Assembly (NCBI RefSeq): GCF_000425385.1
Contig: NZ_AUDI01000016.1
Coordinates: 62,001-126,000 of the forward strand
Length of the DNA stretch: 64,000 nucleotides
Source: Pseudoduganella violaceinigra DSM 15887
GTDB lineage: Bacteria; Pseudomonadota; Gammaproteobacteria; Burkholderiales; Burkholderiaceae_D
Direction of reading: 5' to 3'
The notes beneath the pieces were generated by a model. That model had not been told where the DNA came from. It saw only the letters and a list, made by a program, of their open reading frames with translations, and searched no databases. Position 1 is the first letter of the stretch. Each line of letters opens with the position of its first letter. The translations under genes were made by a program, and so were the position numbers. Below are positions 29,351 through 37,927 of the stretch, one piece after another.

Positions 29351-31714
29351 TTAACGCTTAGGCAGCAGCAACGACGCCAGCGCCGGAATCATCACAATCG
29401 CCCCCACCATATTCCACAGGAACATGAACATCAGAAGCAGGCCCATATCCGCCTGAAACTTGATGTCCGACCAAACCCAGGTCAGCACCCCCAGCGCCAG
29501 CGTGACGCCGGTCAGCGCCACCGCCACACCGGTAGTCTTGAGCGTCTCGAAATAAGCTTCCTTCAGCGCCATCCCCCGGTCCAGGAATCCCTGCAGCCGG
29601 TTGTAGATATAAATGCCGTAATCGACCCCAATACCGATACCCAGCGCAATCACCGGCAAGGTCGCCACCTTCACGCCCAGCCCCAGCCGCGCCATGATGG
29701 CCTCGCACAGTGCTGAAGTGATATACAGCGGCACCATAATGCAAATGGTCACGCGCAGCGAACGGAATTCCCACCACACCAGCAGCGCCACGATGGCATA
29801 CACCAGCACCAGCATGGTGATTTCTGCCTGCTTGATCACGATATTGGTGGCCGCCTCGATCCCCGAATTGCCCGCCGCCAGGATGAACTCCGCCTGCAGC
29901 GTATTGTTCGCCTTCGCGAAGGCCTCCGCCGCCTGCACCACCCGCGTCAGGGTATCGGCCTTATGATCGGCCAGGAACACGAGCACGGGCAGCATCGAGC
30001 AATCGTTGCTGTACAACTCGGACGGAATCATGCGCTGCGCCGAATTGGACACGAAACGGTTGCGCGACAAGGCCTGCCACTTCAAGCTGCCGCCGTTCAC
30101 ATTGGAGATGATCCGCTTCTGCACCGTGAACAGCGAAGTGGTCGACTCCACGCCCGGCACGTTCTCCATCTCCCACTGGAAGCGGTCCACCACCTCCGCC
30201 GCCGGGTAAGCGCCGCATTCGCCGGCCGGCGTCTTCACCATCACCACGAACACGTCCGAGCTGGTCGAATAGTGCCCGGTGATGAAAGCGTTATCGCGGT
30301 TATAGCGCGAATCGGCCCGCAGTTCCGGCGCGCCGGGATCGAGGTCGCCGATCTTCAGGTCGCGGTTCAGCGCAAAGGCGGTGGCGAACACCGCCAGCGC
30401 GCCCAGTACCGCCAGGCGGGCGAATTTTGGCTCCGCAAAACGCGACAGCTTGTGCATGAAGCGGTGCTTGCGCTTGGCCTTCCTCGCCTGGTTGCGCAGG
30501 CAGGCATCGGTCACGCCCACATACGACATCAGGATCGGCAGCAGGAACATCTTGGTCAGTACGATCACCGCCACGCCCACCGAAGCGGAAATGGCCAGCT
30601 CGCGGATCACGCCGATCTCGATCACCAGCAAGGTCGAGAAGCCGACCGCGTCGCACAGCAGCGCAATGGTGCCGGGAATGAACAGCTGGCGGAACGTCTG
30701 CTTGGCAGTTTCCATATCCGATTTACCGGACAGGCGCTCGGTCGCCATGGTATTGATGTTCTGCACCGCATGCGACACGCCGATGGCAAAGGTCAGGAAC
30801 GGCACCAGGATCGAATACGGATCGAGTCCGAAGCCCAGCAGCCGCACAATGCCCAGCTGCCAGATCACCGCCAGCGAACAGCAGAACACCGTCACCAGGG
30901 TCGACTTCCAGCAGTGCGAATACCACAGCAGCAGCGCCACCGTCATGGCGAACGTGATCGCGAAGAACATGCCGATCGCCTTGGCGCCGTGAATCAAATC
31001 GCCCACCACCTTGGCAAAACCGACGATGTGGATCTTCACACCCTGCGCTTCATACTTGTCGCGCACCAGCTTTTCCAGGCGCTCTGAGAACAGACCATAA
31101 TCGAGCTTGGTCCCCTTATCGGGATCGATCTCCAGCAAAGGCACCTGTACGATGGTGGACTTCTGGTCCGCCGCCACCAGGCTGCCGATACGTCCCGAGC
31201 GCGCCACGTTCGCCCGTACCTCGTCCAGCATGGCCGGCGAACCGTCAAAGCCCTGCGGGATGATCTGGCCGCTGTTCATGCCCGTTTCTGTGACCTCCAT
31301 CCACTGCACGTTCGGCGTCCACAGCGACTTCAGGTTGCCGCGGTCGACGCCGGGAATGTAGAACACTTCGTCGGTCACCGCCTTCAGCGTATCCAGGTAC
31401 TCTTTCGAGTAGATATCGCCTTTGCCCGCCTCCACCGCGATACGGATATTGTTACCCAGCGGGCGCAGCTCGTTTTCGTATTTCAGGTAGTTGGCAATGA
31501 AAGGGTGCGTGGCCGGCACCATCTTCTGGAAGCTGGCGTCCGGCTTGAGCTGCGCGGCCTGCCAGGCAAACAGCAGCGACGCCGCCAGGAAGGCCAGCAT
31601 GATGAGGAAGCGGTGCCGGAACAGGCGCGGCTCCAGCCAATGTTCGATGGAATTGAAGCGCTGGTGGCTCTGCTCCATCGCCTCGCAGGCTTTTTCACTA
31701 TCGTCGCGCATCAT
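29351..31714 (-). CDS. RND/MMPL family transporter
   Basis: A 787-residue inner-membrane permease. One TM segment lies near the N terminus (LIMLAFLAASLLFAW), followed by a periplasmic loop and then a block of five TM segments carrying FLTFAIGVSHAVQNINTM. A second periplasmic loop and a second TM block with ALGIGIGVDYGIYIYNRL complete the duplicated RND layout. Both blocks have the sterol-sensing-domain/MMPL style and not that of AcrB. This class exports lipids and other hydrophobic compounds. The ATG at 31714 overlaps the stop of the YCF48-like gene by 4 nt (ATGA). It is the last gene of the minus-strand set that starts with the DUF1302 gene. The substrate is not identifiable. Confidence 0.9.
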   Translation of the reverse strand: MMRDDSEKACEAMEQSHQRFNSIEHWLEPRLFRHRFLIMLAFLAASLLFAWQAAQLKPDASFQKMVPATHPFIANYLKYENELRPLGNNIRIAVEAGKGDIYSKEYLDTLKAVTDEVFYIPGVDRGNLKSLWTPNVQWMEVTETGMNSGQIIPQGFDGSPAMLDEVRANVARSGRIGSLVAADQKSTIVQVPLLEIDPDKGTKLDYGLFSERLEKLVRDKYEAQGVKIHIVGFAKVVGDLIHGAKAIGMFFAITFAMTVALLLWYSHCWKSTLVTVFCCSLAVIWQLGIVRLLGFGLDPYSILVPFLTFAIGVSHAVQNINTMATERLSGKSDMETAKQTFRQLFIPGTIALLCDAVGFSTLLVIEIGVIRELAISASVGVAVIVLTKMFLLPILMSYVGVTDACLRNQARKAKRKHRFMHKLSRFAEPKFARLAVLGALAVFATAFALNRDLKIGDLDPGAPELRADSRYNRDNAFITGHYSTSSDVFVVMVKTPAGECGAYPAAEVVDRFQWEMENVPGVESTTSLFTVQKRIISNVNGGSLKWQALSRNRFVSNSAQRMIPSELYSNDCSMLPVLVFLADHKADTLTRVVQAAEAFAKANNTLQAEFILAAGNSGIEAATNIVIKQAEITMLVLVYAIVALLVWWEFRSLRVTICIMVPLYITSALCEAIMARLGLGVKVATLPVIALGIGIGVDYGIYIYNRLQGFLDRGMALKEAYFETLKTTGVAVALTGVTLALGVLTWVWSDIKFQADMGLLLMFMFLWNMVGAIVMIPALASLLLPKR

Positions 31715-32781
31715 CTCCCGCCCTCCCGCACGCCGCCGATACCGGACAACAGCAGCGCGCCGCCCACGTCCAGCATGCTGGATGTCGGCACCGCATCGCC
31801 CTGGCGCAGCACGCGGAAACTGGCGCCGTCGTCCTCGCTGCGCAGCAGCGCGCCGTCCTGCGCAGCCAGCACAATGCTGCTGCCCTGCATGGCGCCGCCG
31901 ACCAGGCTCTTTTTCGTCACGGCCGGCGTTTCGCGCCATGTAGCCCCGCCGTCTTCGCTGCGGAACACATGGCCGCCGAAGCCGTAAGCCAGCATGCTGC
32001 GGCCGGTGAACATCACCCCGTACAGCTGGCCGCTGTAGCCGGTCTCGCCGCGCTGCCAACTGGTACCGCCGTCCGTCGAGCGGTAGACGTAACCGCCCTC
32101 ACCTGCGATGGCCAGGATGCCGCCCGGGCCGCCCGCCACCGCGTTGTAATGCAGGCCTTCTGGATTGGGCAGGCCGGCGCCCATGGAAGTCCAGTTTGCC
32201 CCGCCATCCGTCGTGCGGAAGGCCTGGCCGTAGGCGCCCACCGCGTAGCCCGTTCTGGCATCGCCGAACCATACGCCAAACAAGGGGCGCGACGGACCGA
32301 ATTTGGCCGCCGCTTCGATATCTCCCAGCGCGTTTTCGGCGTCGGCCAGGGCATTGCCGCCCGCCGCCCGCGCCTTTTCCACTGCCGCCCTGGCGTCGGC
32401 CAGCATCAGCGCATTGGCCTGCTTGCCGTCAAAGCGGCTGGTCCATTGCGCCCCGCCGTCATTGGTGGACAGGATGGCGCCATCGTGGCCGACCGCCCAG
32501 CCGTTGGCCGCATCGGCAAACGCCACCCCGGTCAGCGTGACCGACACCGGCACCCGGGCCTGGCGCCAGGGCGCGCCTGCGCCGCCGTCGCGCACCACGA
32601 TGATGCCGCGCTCGCCCACCGCCACCGTGCGCTGCCCGGCCTGGGCCAGCGCCAACAGCATGGCCTTCGGCGCACGCGCCGCCATGCGCGCCGGCGTTTG
32701 CAGCGGATCGCCCGCCACGGCCGGCAAGCCCGCCAACGCGCCCAGCAAGGCTGCGCCGGCCTGTATCAACACTTTTTTCAT
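31711..32781 (-). CDS. YCF48-like (HCF136-type) beta-propeller, periplasmic
   Basis: A 356-residue secreted protein with a signal peptide (MKKVLIQAGAALLGALAG). It then has repeated BNR/Asp-box blades: STNDGGAQWTS, RTTDGGANWTS, RSTDGGTSWQR, RSEDGGATWRE and RSEDDGASFRV. This is the YCF48/photosystem-II assembly-like beta-propeller. An insertion of about 35 helical residues (ADARAAVEKARAAGG) lies between blades 1 and 2. In this gene set such proteins always accompany an RND permease, so I infer a periplasmic adaptor role. The ATG at 32781 has GGCGGAG before it. Coupled to the RND gene by a 4-nt overlap. Confidence 0.86.
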   Translation of the reverse strand: MKKVLIQAGAALLGALAGLPAVAGDPLQTPARMAARAPKAMLLALAQAGQRTVAVGERGIIVVRDGGAGAPWRQARVPVSVTLTGVAFADAANGWAVGHDGAILSTNDGGAQWTSRFDGKQANALMLADARAAVEKARAAGGNALADAENALGDIEAAAKFGPSRPLFGVWFGDARTGYAVGAYGQAFRTTDGGANWTSMGAGLPNPEGLHYNAVAGGPGGILAIAGEGGYVYRSTDGGTSWQRGETGYSGQLYGVMFTGRSMLAYGFGGHVFRSEDGGATWRETPAVTKKSLVGGAMQGSSIVLAAQDGALLRSEDDGASFRVLRQGDAVPTSSMLDVGGALLLSGIGGVREGGR

Positions 32782-32864
32782 GCTCCGCCTGCGAAAAAAT
32801 GGGCGCAGCGCTCCATGGGAACGCAAGCGCCCGAAGAGACACCCCCAAAGCCCGCTGCGCCCTC

Positions 32865-34208
32865 TTAGTTGGAAGAGCGGCGCAACGTATCCGGCGTGAA
32901 GTTCGACGGGTCGAGCTTCACGCCAAATTTCATCGGTTTCTCCTGGTTGGAGATGCCCGACAGCAGGTAGCGGCGTGCCTGCAGGTCATAGAACACTTCG
33001 TTGGCGAAGTAATGGGTCATCGCATCGTAGTACTGGATGCCGCCGATCTCGTGCACGCGCCACAGCTCACCGCGTCCGTCGTAGGCATCGGTGTGCGCGA
33101 CTTGCCAGCTATCCTCGTCGATGTAGAACACGCGCTTGGCGTAGATATGGCGCTTATCCTTCTTCAGCGTCGCTTCCACCACCCAGACCCGGTGCAGCTC
33201 ATAGCGCACCATGTCCTGGTTGATGTGGCCCGGACGCACGATGTCGGCGTATTTGACGGCCTTGTTGGTCATCTTGTAGTTGTTATAGGAGATCAGCATC
33301 TCCTTCTTGCCGACCAGCTTCCAGTCGTAGCGGTCCGGCGCGCCGTTGAAGCCGTCGTAGTCGTCGGTGGTGCGCAGACCATCGGCGCCCTGGCCCGGCG
33401 AGTCGTACGCCACGTTCGGCGCGCGCAGCACGCGGCGCTGGCCCGGGTTGTAGGTCCAGGCCAGGCGCGATTCCTTGACCTGGTCGAGCGGATCCACCAC
33501 CAGCAGCGCGTCGCCGGCCACCGACGACGGGCCGGTCAGGGTCGCCATGTAGTACAGCAGGCGGTTCGGTTCCGGATTGCTCATGCCCTGGGCGAAGGCC
33601 ACTTTCTCGGTGCGGGTCACGGGCGTAAAGGCGCCGTTGGTCTGCACCGGGAATTCGGCCGTGTGGCGCTCGATGGTGCCGCCGCGATAGCGCATCAGGT
33701 GGTTCCAGATCACCTCCACGCCGGTTTTCGGAATCGGGAACGGCACCGTGGTCTTGCTGATGCCGGTCACGCCGTTGCCGCCGCCGGTCAGCTCGGCCTT
33801 GGAAGCCTCGGCCTTGACGGTGTCGTACACCGCCTGCGGGTAGCCCGCCGTGCGGTAGGTCTTGTAGACATTCATCTTGTAGCTCGGGTAGCGCTTCAGC
33901 ATCTCCATCTGGCCCGGCGTCAGCACGTCTTTGTACTTGTCCATATTGGCGGCGGTGACGGTGTACAGCGGCGCTTCGTTCGGCAGCGGGTCGGCATAGC
34001 CGTTCTTGCCGTCGAAGCCGGCCGGCGCCTTGGTCAAGCCGCCGCTCCAGGCCGGGATGGTGCCGGCCTTGTTGCCTTCTTTTTCCGCGCCGACCGGAGT
34101 CAGGTCCTTGCCCAGGCGATCCACTTCGTTTTGCGCCAGGCCCGCCAGTGCGCCACCCGCGATGCACGCCAGCGCCGCGGCCAGCAAGCTTTGCTTCATC
34201 ATCTTCAT
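32865..34208 (-). CDS. DUF1329 domain-containing periplasmic protein (LolA/LolB-like fold family)
   Basis: A 447-residue exported protein with signal peptide MKMMKQSLLAAALACIAGG. DUF1329 features follow: DRLGKDLTPVGAEKEGNKAG, IPAWSGGLTKAP, RAPNVAYDSPG and DDYDGFNGAPDRYDWKLVGKKE. RRVLRAPNV and YAKRVFYIDEDSWQV sit in the beta-rich body. The family is related to outer-membrane lipoprotein sorting proteins, which carry lipids across the periplasm in a hydrophobic pocket. It lies 83 bp upstream of the YCF48-like gene and 23 bp after the DUF1302 gene. I infer that it carries the hydrophobic substrate between membranes. Confidence 0.88.
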   Translation of the reverse strand: MKMMKQSLLAAALACIAGGALAGLAQNEVDRLGKDLTPVGAEKEGNKAGTIPAWSGGLTKAPAGFDGKNGYADPLPNEAPLYTVTAANMDKYKDVLTPGQMEMLKRYPSYKMNVYKTYRTAGYPQAVYDTVKAEASKAELTGGGNGVTGISKTTVPFPIPKTGVEVIWNHLMRYRGGTIERHTAEFPVQTNGAFTPVTRTEKVAFAQGMSNPEPNRLLYYMATLTGPSSVAGDALLVVDPLDQVKESRLAWTYNPGQRRVLRAPNVAYDSPGQGADGLRTTDDYDGFNGAPDRYDWKLVGKKEMLISYNNYKMTNKAVKYADIVRPGHINQDMVRYELHRVWVVEATLKKDKRHIYAKRVFYIDEDSWQVAHTDAYDGRGELWRVHEIGGIQYYDAMTHYFANEVFYDLQARRYLLSGISNQEKPMKFGVKLDPSNFTPDTLRRSSN

Positions 34209-34231
34209 CTACATGTCTCCTCAGTGCTTTT

Positions 34232-36163
34232 TTAGAAGTTGGCGCCGATCACGAAGGACATATTGTCCCGGTCGTGGAACTGGTCGTACTTGGCGCTCTT
34301 GTTGTAGCTGGTGTAGCTGATGTCCGCGTAGTAGCGGTTGTTGTAGTCCGCGCGCAGGCCGATGCTGCGGGTCTGGCGGTCTTCGACGAACAGGTTGTCC
34401 GCGGCATAGCCTTTCACGTCGTGCGCGAAGTAGACGCGCGGCTTGAGGTTGATGCCGGCCAGGGCGTTCGGGAACAGCAGTTCCGCCGACAGGCGATAGC
34501 CCCAGGCGCTGCTGGTGGCGTAGCCCTGGTTCTCGCAGTAGGAGGCATTCGGCTGGACGCCGGCCGGACCGCAGGTGCCGCCCAGCGCCGCCGTGGGACC
34601 GAAATTGAACATGAAGGCGCGCACGTAGCGGGTGCTGGTGTTCGGGTCGCCGATGCCGCTCCACTTCTGGCCCGCCACTTCGCCCAAGAGCGTCAGCGAG
34701 TCAGCGCCCAGCACCTGCGGAATCTGGCGGATGAAGGAAAGCTGCACCTGTGTCTTGTCCTTGCGGTCGTAGCCGTGGATCACAGTGCCGGTCGGTACGT
34801 TCGGGTCGCGTGCAATGGCCGCCAGCTTCGCTTGCGGGCCGATGCCCAGCGCCGTGCCGACCAGCAGGTCGATAGCGTTGATCTGCACCGGGATATCCTT
34901 GGTGCGCGATATCTCACCGAACAGCGAGAAGCCCCCGACTTCGGTGGCGGCCGACAGGCCCATGGTCTTGACGTTCTCGCCGCTGTAATCCCACACGATA
35001 TTCCCGGGCGGCAGAACGGCCAGCGTGCCGAGCGAAGGCGCCAGCGCCGGCACGGCCTTGGCCAGCTGCGCGATGCGGCCCGACCACACCGACGGCAGGG
35101 CCGACGGCTGCTTGACCACCGAAACGATCGGCGAGTGGCCGTGGTAGCGCGCGAAGTAGACACCGAAGTCGGTGGCGATCGCATCGGCGAAGTAGTGGCT
35201 GGACAGGCCGAACTGGCCCGAGTCCTTCGGCTTGATCTTGGTGGCGGTGGTCATGCGGAAGTTCAGCGGCATGGAGCGCGACAGGCCCATCGAGGCCAGC
35301 ACCGGATCCAGCGCGGCCGGCAGACCGGCCAGGAACGGCCGGCCGTTGTACTGGCCCTGGTCGTCCAGCTTGGTGCCGTCGCCGAACAGCACGGTACCGT
35401 TATTGCAGTTCAGCGAATCGGCCGCCGACCAGTAGGTGCCGCAGCCATCGACCACGTTCTGGCGCCAGCCCAGGTTGTAGAAGGCTTCCACCGAGACGCC
35501 CTTGCCCAGGCCCAGATTGAACATCAGGGCCGGCTGCGGACGCAGGATCTCTTTGACCTGGGCGCCCGGACGGCGCGCGGCGCTGGTGTCGAAGGCGCCC
35601 ATGGCGTTAATCCCCGGCACGAACAGGCTCTCGCCCCAGTTGATCACCTGGTTGCCCAGCTTGACGGACACCGGTTTGCCGCCCAGGTCCCAGTTGGCGA
35701 ACACATAGGCGTCGGCCAGCGCCGCGCCATCGAAGGTGGACAGGCGGTCAAAGCCGTTGTCGCTCAACTCCGTGTTCGGCACATAGCCGTTGTTGAAACT
35801 GCCGTGCGGCACATTGTGGCTCTTGAGCACCTGGTCGTACCAGGCGAAGCCGCGCATGAACAGGCCGTAAGTGTCGCCTTTGAGCTCGAATTCGCCGGTC
35901 AGCTTGCCGACGGTGGAATAGGCATCGTGCTTCTTGAAGTTCAGGTTGCCGTCATCGGCGCCGGCGCCGGCCGTGCCGCCGTTGACGACGGAGATCAGGT
36001 TCTTGTCCGCATCCTTCATGCGGATGCTGGTGCCGACCGAAGCGTTGAGGGACCAGCGTCCCTCCAGTCCATTGTCGGTGGTGAAGGTATCTGCGTGCGC
36101 CAGCGGTACCGCAAGCGCAGCCGCCACGGCGAGCGCCATGGTACGGTTGTACTTCCTCGTCAT
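34232..36163 (-). CDS. DUF1302 outer-membrane protein
   Basis: A 643-residue protein with a signal peptide (MALAVAAALAVPLAHA region, residues 10-25). The long beta-rich body is full of aromatic-ended strands, as in outer-membrane barrels. Characteristic DUF1302 features are LNASVGTSIRMKDADKNLI near the N terminus, GNQVINWGESLFVPGINA and VSVEAFYNLGWRQNVVDGCGTYWS. The C terminus ends NMSFVIGANF, with the terminal Phe used by outer-membrane insertion. DUF1302 and DUF1329 genes are nearly always adjacent. It is first in the set, with its promoter presumably at 36164-36240. Its role is inferred as the outer-membrane end of a hydrophobic-compound transport route. Confidence 0.9.
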   Translation of the reverse strand: MTRKYNRTMALAVAAALAVPLAHADTFTTDNGLEGRWSLNASVGTSIRMKDADKNLISVVNGGTAGAGADDGNLNFKKHDAYSTVGKLTGEFELKGDTYGLFMRGFAWYDQVLKSHNVPHGSFNNGYVPNTELSDNGFDRLSTFDGAALADAYVFANWDLGGKPVSVKLGNQVINWGESLFVPGINAMGAFDTSAARRPGAQVKEILRPQPALMFNLGLGKGVSVEAFYNLGWRQNVVDGCGTYWSAADSLNCNNGTVLFGDGTKLDDQGQYNGRPFLAGLPAALDPVLASMGLSRSMPLNFRMTTATKIKPKDSGQFGLSSHYFADAIATDFGVYFARYHGHSPIVSVVKQPSALPSVWSGRIAQLAKAVPALAPSLGTLAVLPPGNIVWDYSGENVKTMGLSAATEVGGFSLFGEISRTKDIPVQINAIDLLVGTALGIGPQAKLAAIARDPNVPTGTVIHGYDRKDKTQVQLSFIRQIPQVLGADSLTLLGEVAGQKWSGIGDPNTSTRYVRAFMFNFGPTAALGGTCGPAGVQPNASYCENQGYATSSAWGYRLSAELLFPNALAGINLKPRVYFAHDVKGYAADNLFVEDRQTRSIGLRADYNNRYYADISYTSYNKSAKYDQFHDRDNMSFVIGANF

Positions 36164-36298
36164 CCTTGTGTCTCCTAATGGTTTTGTTTTACAGCTTTTT
36201 AACCAGCTTTATTCAACTGCTTAAACTGCGAATCCAAATCATCTTCTACACACTGCCTTTGGCATGGCTACGCGGCAGGCAAGGTAGCCTAACACTTC

Positions 36299-36358
36299 AT
36301 TGCGCGCACGGGAACTGGCGTGACGCGCAATGACAACCGGGCGAGCGAAACGCCCGCT
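36299..36358. repeat. Two inverted repeats downstream of the aldehyde dehydrogenase gene
   Basis: ATTGCGCG (36299-36306) and its complement CGCGCAAT (36324-36331) are separated by 17 bp. Next to them CGGGCG and CGCCCG flank a 7-nt loop (about 36338-36356). They occupy the 200-bp gap between the DUF1302 start and the aldehyde dehydrogenase stop. They may be a terminator structure for the dehydrogenase mRNA, but no T-run is present. An operator for the DUF1302 operon is the alternative. Confidence 0.5.
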
Positions 36359-36363
36359 AGCCT

Positions 36364-37776
36364 TTACATATGGCGCTTCAGGAAACCGGCCAGGGAATCG
36401 AACAAGGGGCCGTAAGGAGGACGGAACAGGCCGAAACCGTTCAACCGCGCCTGGCGGTAGATCGGCTTCTGCTTGGAGAAGGCAAGGAAACCATGCTCGC
36501 CGTGGTAGGCGCCGATGCCGCTCGCACCCACGCCGCCGAACGGCAGGTTCTCCTGCGCCGCATGCCACAGCGCGTCGTTGACGGTGACGCCGCCGGAAAT
36601 CGTCGAGCGCAGCACCAGGTCGCAGTTGCTGCGCTCCCGGCCGAACCAGTACAGCGCCAGCGGGCGCTCGCGCTGGTTGATGAAGGCGATGGCCTGCTGC
36701 AGCGTGTCATACGCCACCACCGGCAGCACCGGCCCGAAAATCTCCTCGCGCATCACCGCCATTTCAGGGGTGACGTTCAGCAGCAGCACCGGCGCCATGC
36801 GGCGCTCGCCGTCCGCGCCCAGCCGCACCGCCATCGCGCCCTGCTCTTCCGCTTCGCGCACCAGTTGCTGCAGGCGCGCCAGGTGGCGTTCGCTGATGAT
36901 GCTGGTGTACTGCTGGTTGCCCGCGTACTGCGGGTACATGGCGGCGGCCGCGGCGGTGACTTCGCGCACGAACTCGGTCACGCGGGCGCGCGGCACCAGC
37001 GCATAGTCGGGCGCCACGCAGGTCTGGCCGGCGTTGAACAACTTGCCGAAGGTCAGGCGCGGCGCCGATTCCGCCAGGTCGCAGCTCTCGTCGATGATGG
37101 CGGGCGACTTGCCGCCCAGTTCCAGCGTGACGGGGGTCAGATTGTGCGCCGCGGCGACGGCCACCTGGCGCCCCACCGCCGTCGAGCCGGTGAAGATCAG
37201 GTGGTCGAACGGCAGCGCGGCGAATTCGCGGCTGACATCGACGCCGCCTTCGACCACGGCCAGTTCGTCCGGGCTGAAATACCGGGCCGCCAGTTGCGCC
37301 AGCAGGCGCGAAAAGGCCGGCGTCAGCTCGCTCGGTTTGATCATCACGCGGTTGCCTGCCGCCAGCGCCGCCGCCACCGGCACTAGCGCCAGCTGGCAAG
37401 GGTAGTTCCAGGGCACGATATTGCCGATCACCCCCAGGGGCTGCGGCATGATCTGGCTCGATCCCGGCAGCATATGCAGCGGGGTCGCCACGCGGCGCGC
37501 GCGCATCCAGCGTCCCAGCTTGCGGCGCTGCTGGCGGATGGCCGACAGCACCACAAACAGCTCGGTCAGCACCATCTCCTGCCGCGCGCGGCCGCCGAAG
37601 TCGGCGCTGATCGCCTCCAGGATGGCCGCCTCGTTGCCGGCCACCATTTCATGCAGCTTGTCCAGGCGCTGGCGCCGGGCCGCGGCGCTGGGCAGCATAT
37701 CGGCGTTGAAGGCGGCGCGCTGGGTTTCCAGCATGTCGGCGAGGGATGCTCCAGCGTTCTGCAGCGGTGCGTTCAT
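36364..37776 (-). CDS. Coniferyl aldehyde dehydrogenase-type aldehyde dehydrogenase
   Basis: A 470-residue NAD(P)-dependent aldehyde dehydrogenase. GNIVPWNYPCQLALVPVAAAL, FTGSTAVGRQVA and VTLELGGKSPAII (the catalytic Glu) are followed by FNAGQTCVAPDYALV (the nucleophilic Cys, about residue 246). The N terminus lacks the first strand of classical ALDHs, and the C terminus is extended (ARLNGFGLFRPPYGPLFD), both features of the coniferyl-aldehyde/CalB-like group. It probably oxidises aromatic or long-chain aldehydes to acids. It lies on the same strand as the DUF1302-DUF1329 set and is divergent from a LysR gene. Confidence 0.88.
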   Translation of the reverse strand: MNAPLQNAGASLADMLETQRAAFNADMLPSAAARRQRLDKLHEMVAGNEAAILEAISADFGGRARQEMVLTELFVVLSAIRQQRRKLGRWMRARRVATPLHMLPGSSQIMPQPLGVIGNIVPWNYPCQLALVPVAAALAAGNRVMIKPSELTPAFSRLLAQLAARYFSPDELAVVEGGVDVSREFAALPFDHLIFTGSTAVGRQVAVAAAHNLTPVTLELGGKSPAIIDESCDLAESAPRLTFGKLFNAGQTCVAPDYALVPRARVTEFVREVTAAAAAMYPQYAGNQQYTSIISERHLARLQQLVREAEEQGAMAVRLGADGERRMAPVLLLNVTPEMAVMREEIFGPVLPVVAYDTLQQAIAFINQRERPLALYWFGRERSNCDLVLRSTISGGVTVNDALWHAAQENLPFGGVGASGIGAYHGEHGFLAFSKQKPIYRQARLNGFGLFRPPYGPLFDSLAGFLKRHM

Positions 37777-37879
37777 GGCTCTCCTGGTCTTGTGGCTATT
37801 ATTTTGCAGGCCGGCTTGGATGGGCGAATGCCGGCCATTATTGAAAAGAGTATGTGTTTGGCACTACTATTCGTCCAAT

Positions 37880-37903
37880 GCATTGTACTCATTGATCCAA
37901 TGC
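37880..37903. promoter_or_regulatory. Candidate LysR operator between divergent genes
   Basis: GCATTG (37880-37885), 12 bp, then CAATGC (37898-37903) form an interrupted palindrome embedded in two copies of TCCAATGCAT. It lies 24 bp before the LysR start and about 100 bp from the aldehyde dehydrogenase start. Position and shape suit a LysR-type regulatory site. Confidence 0.55.
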
Positions 37904-37927
37904 ATAGTGCGCATACTAGGAGATTGC

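Noticed and set aside
36338..36356. Hairpin as a Rho-independent terminator
   Set aside because: Stem is good but no T-run follows on either strand, so it is listed only as an inverted repeat.
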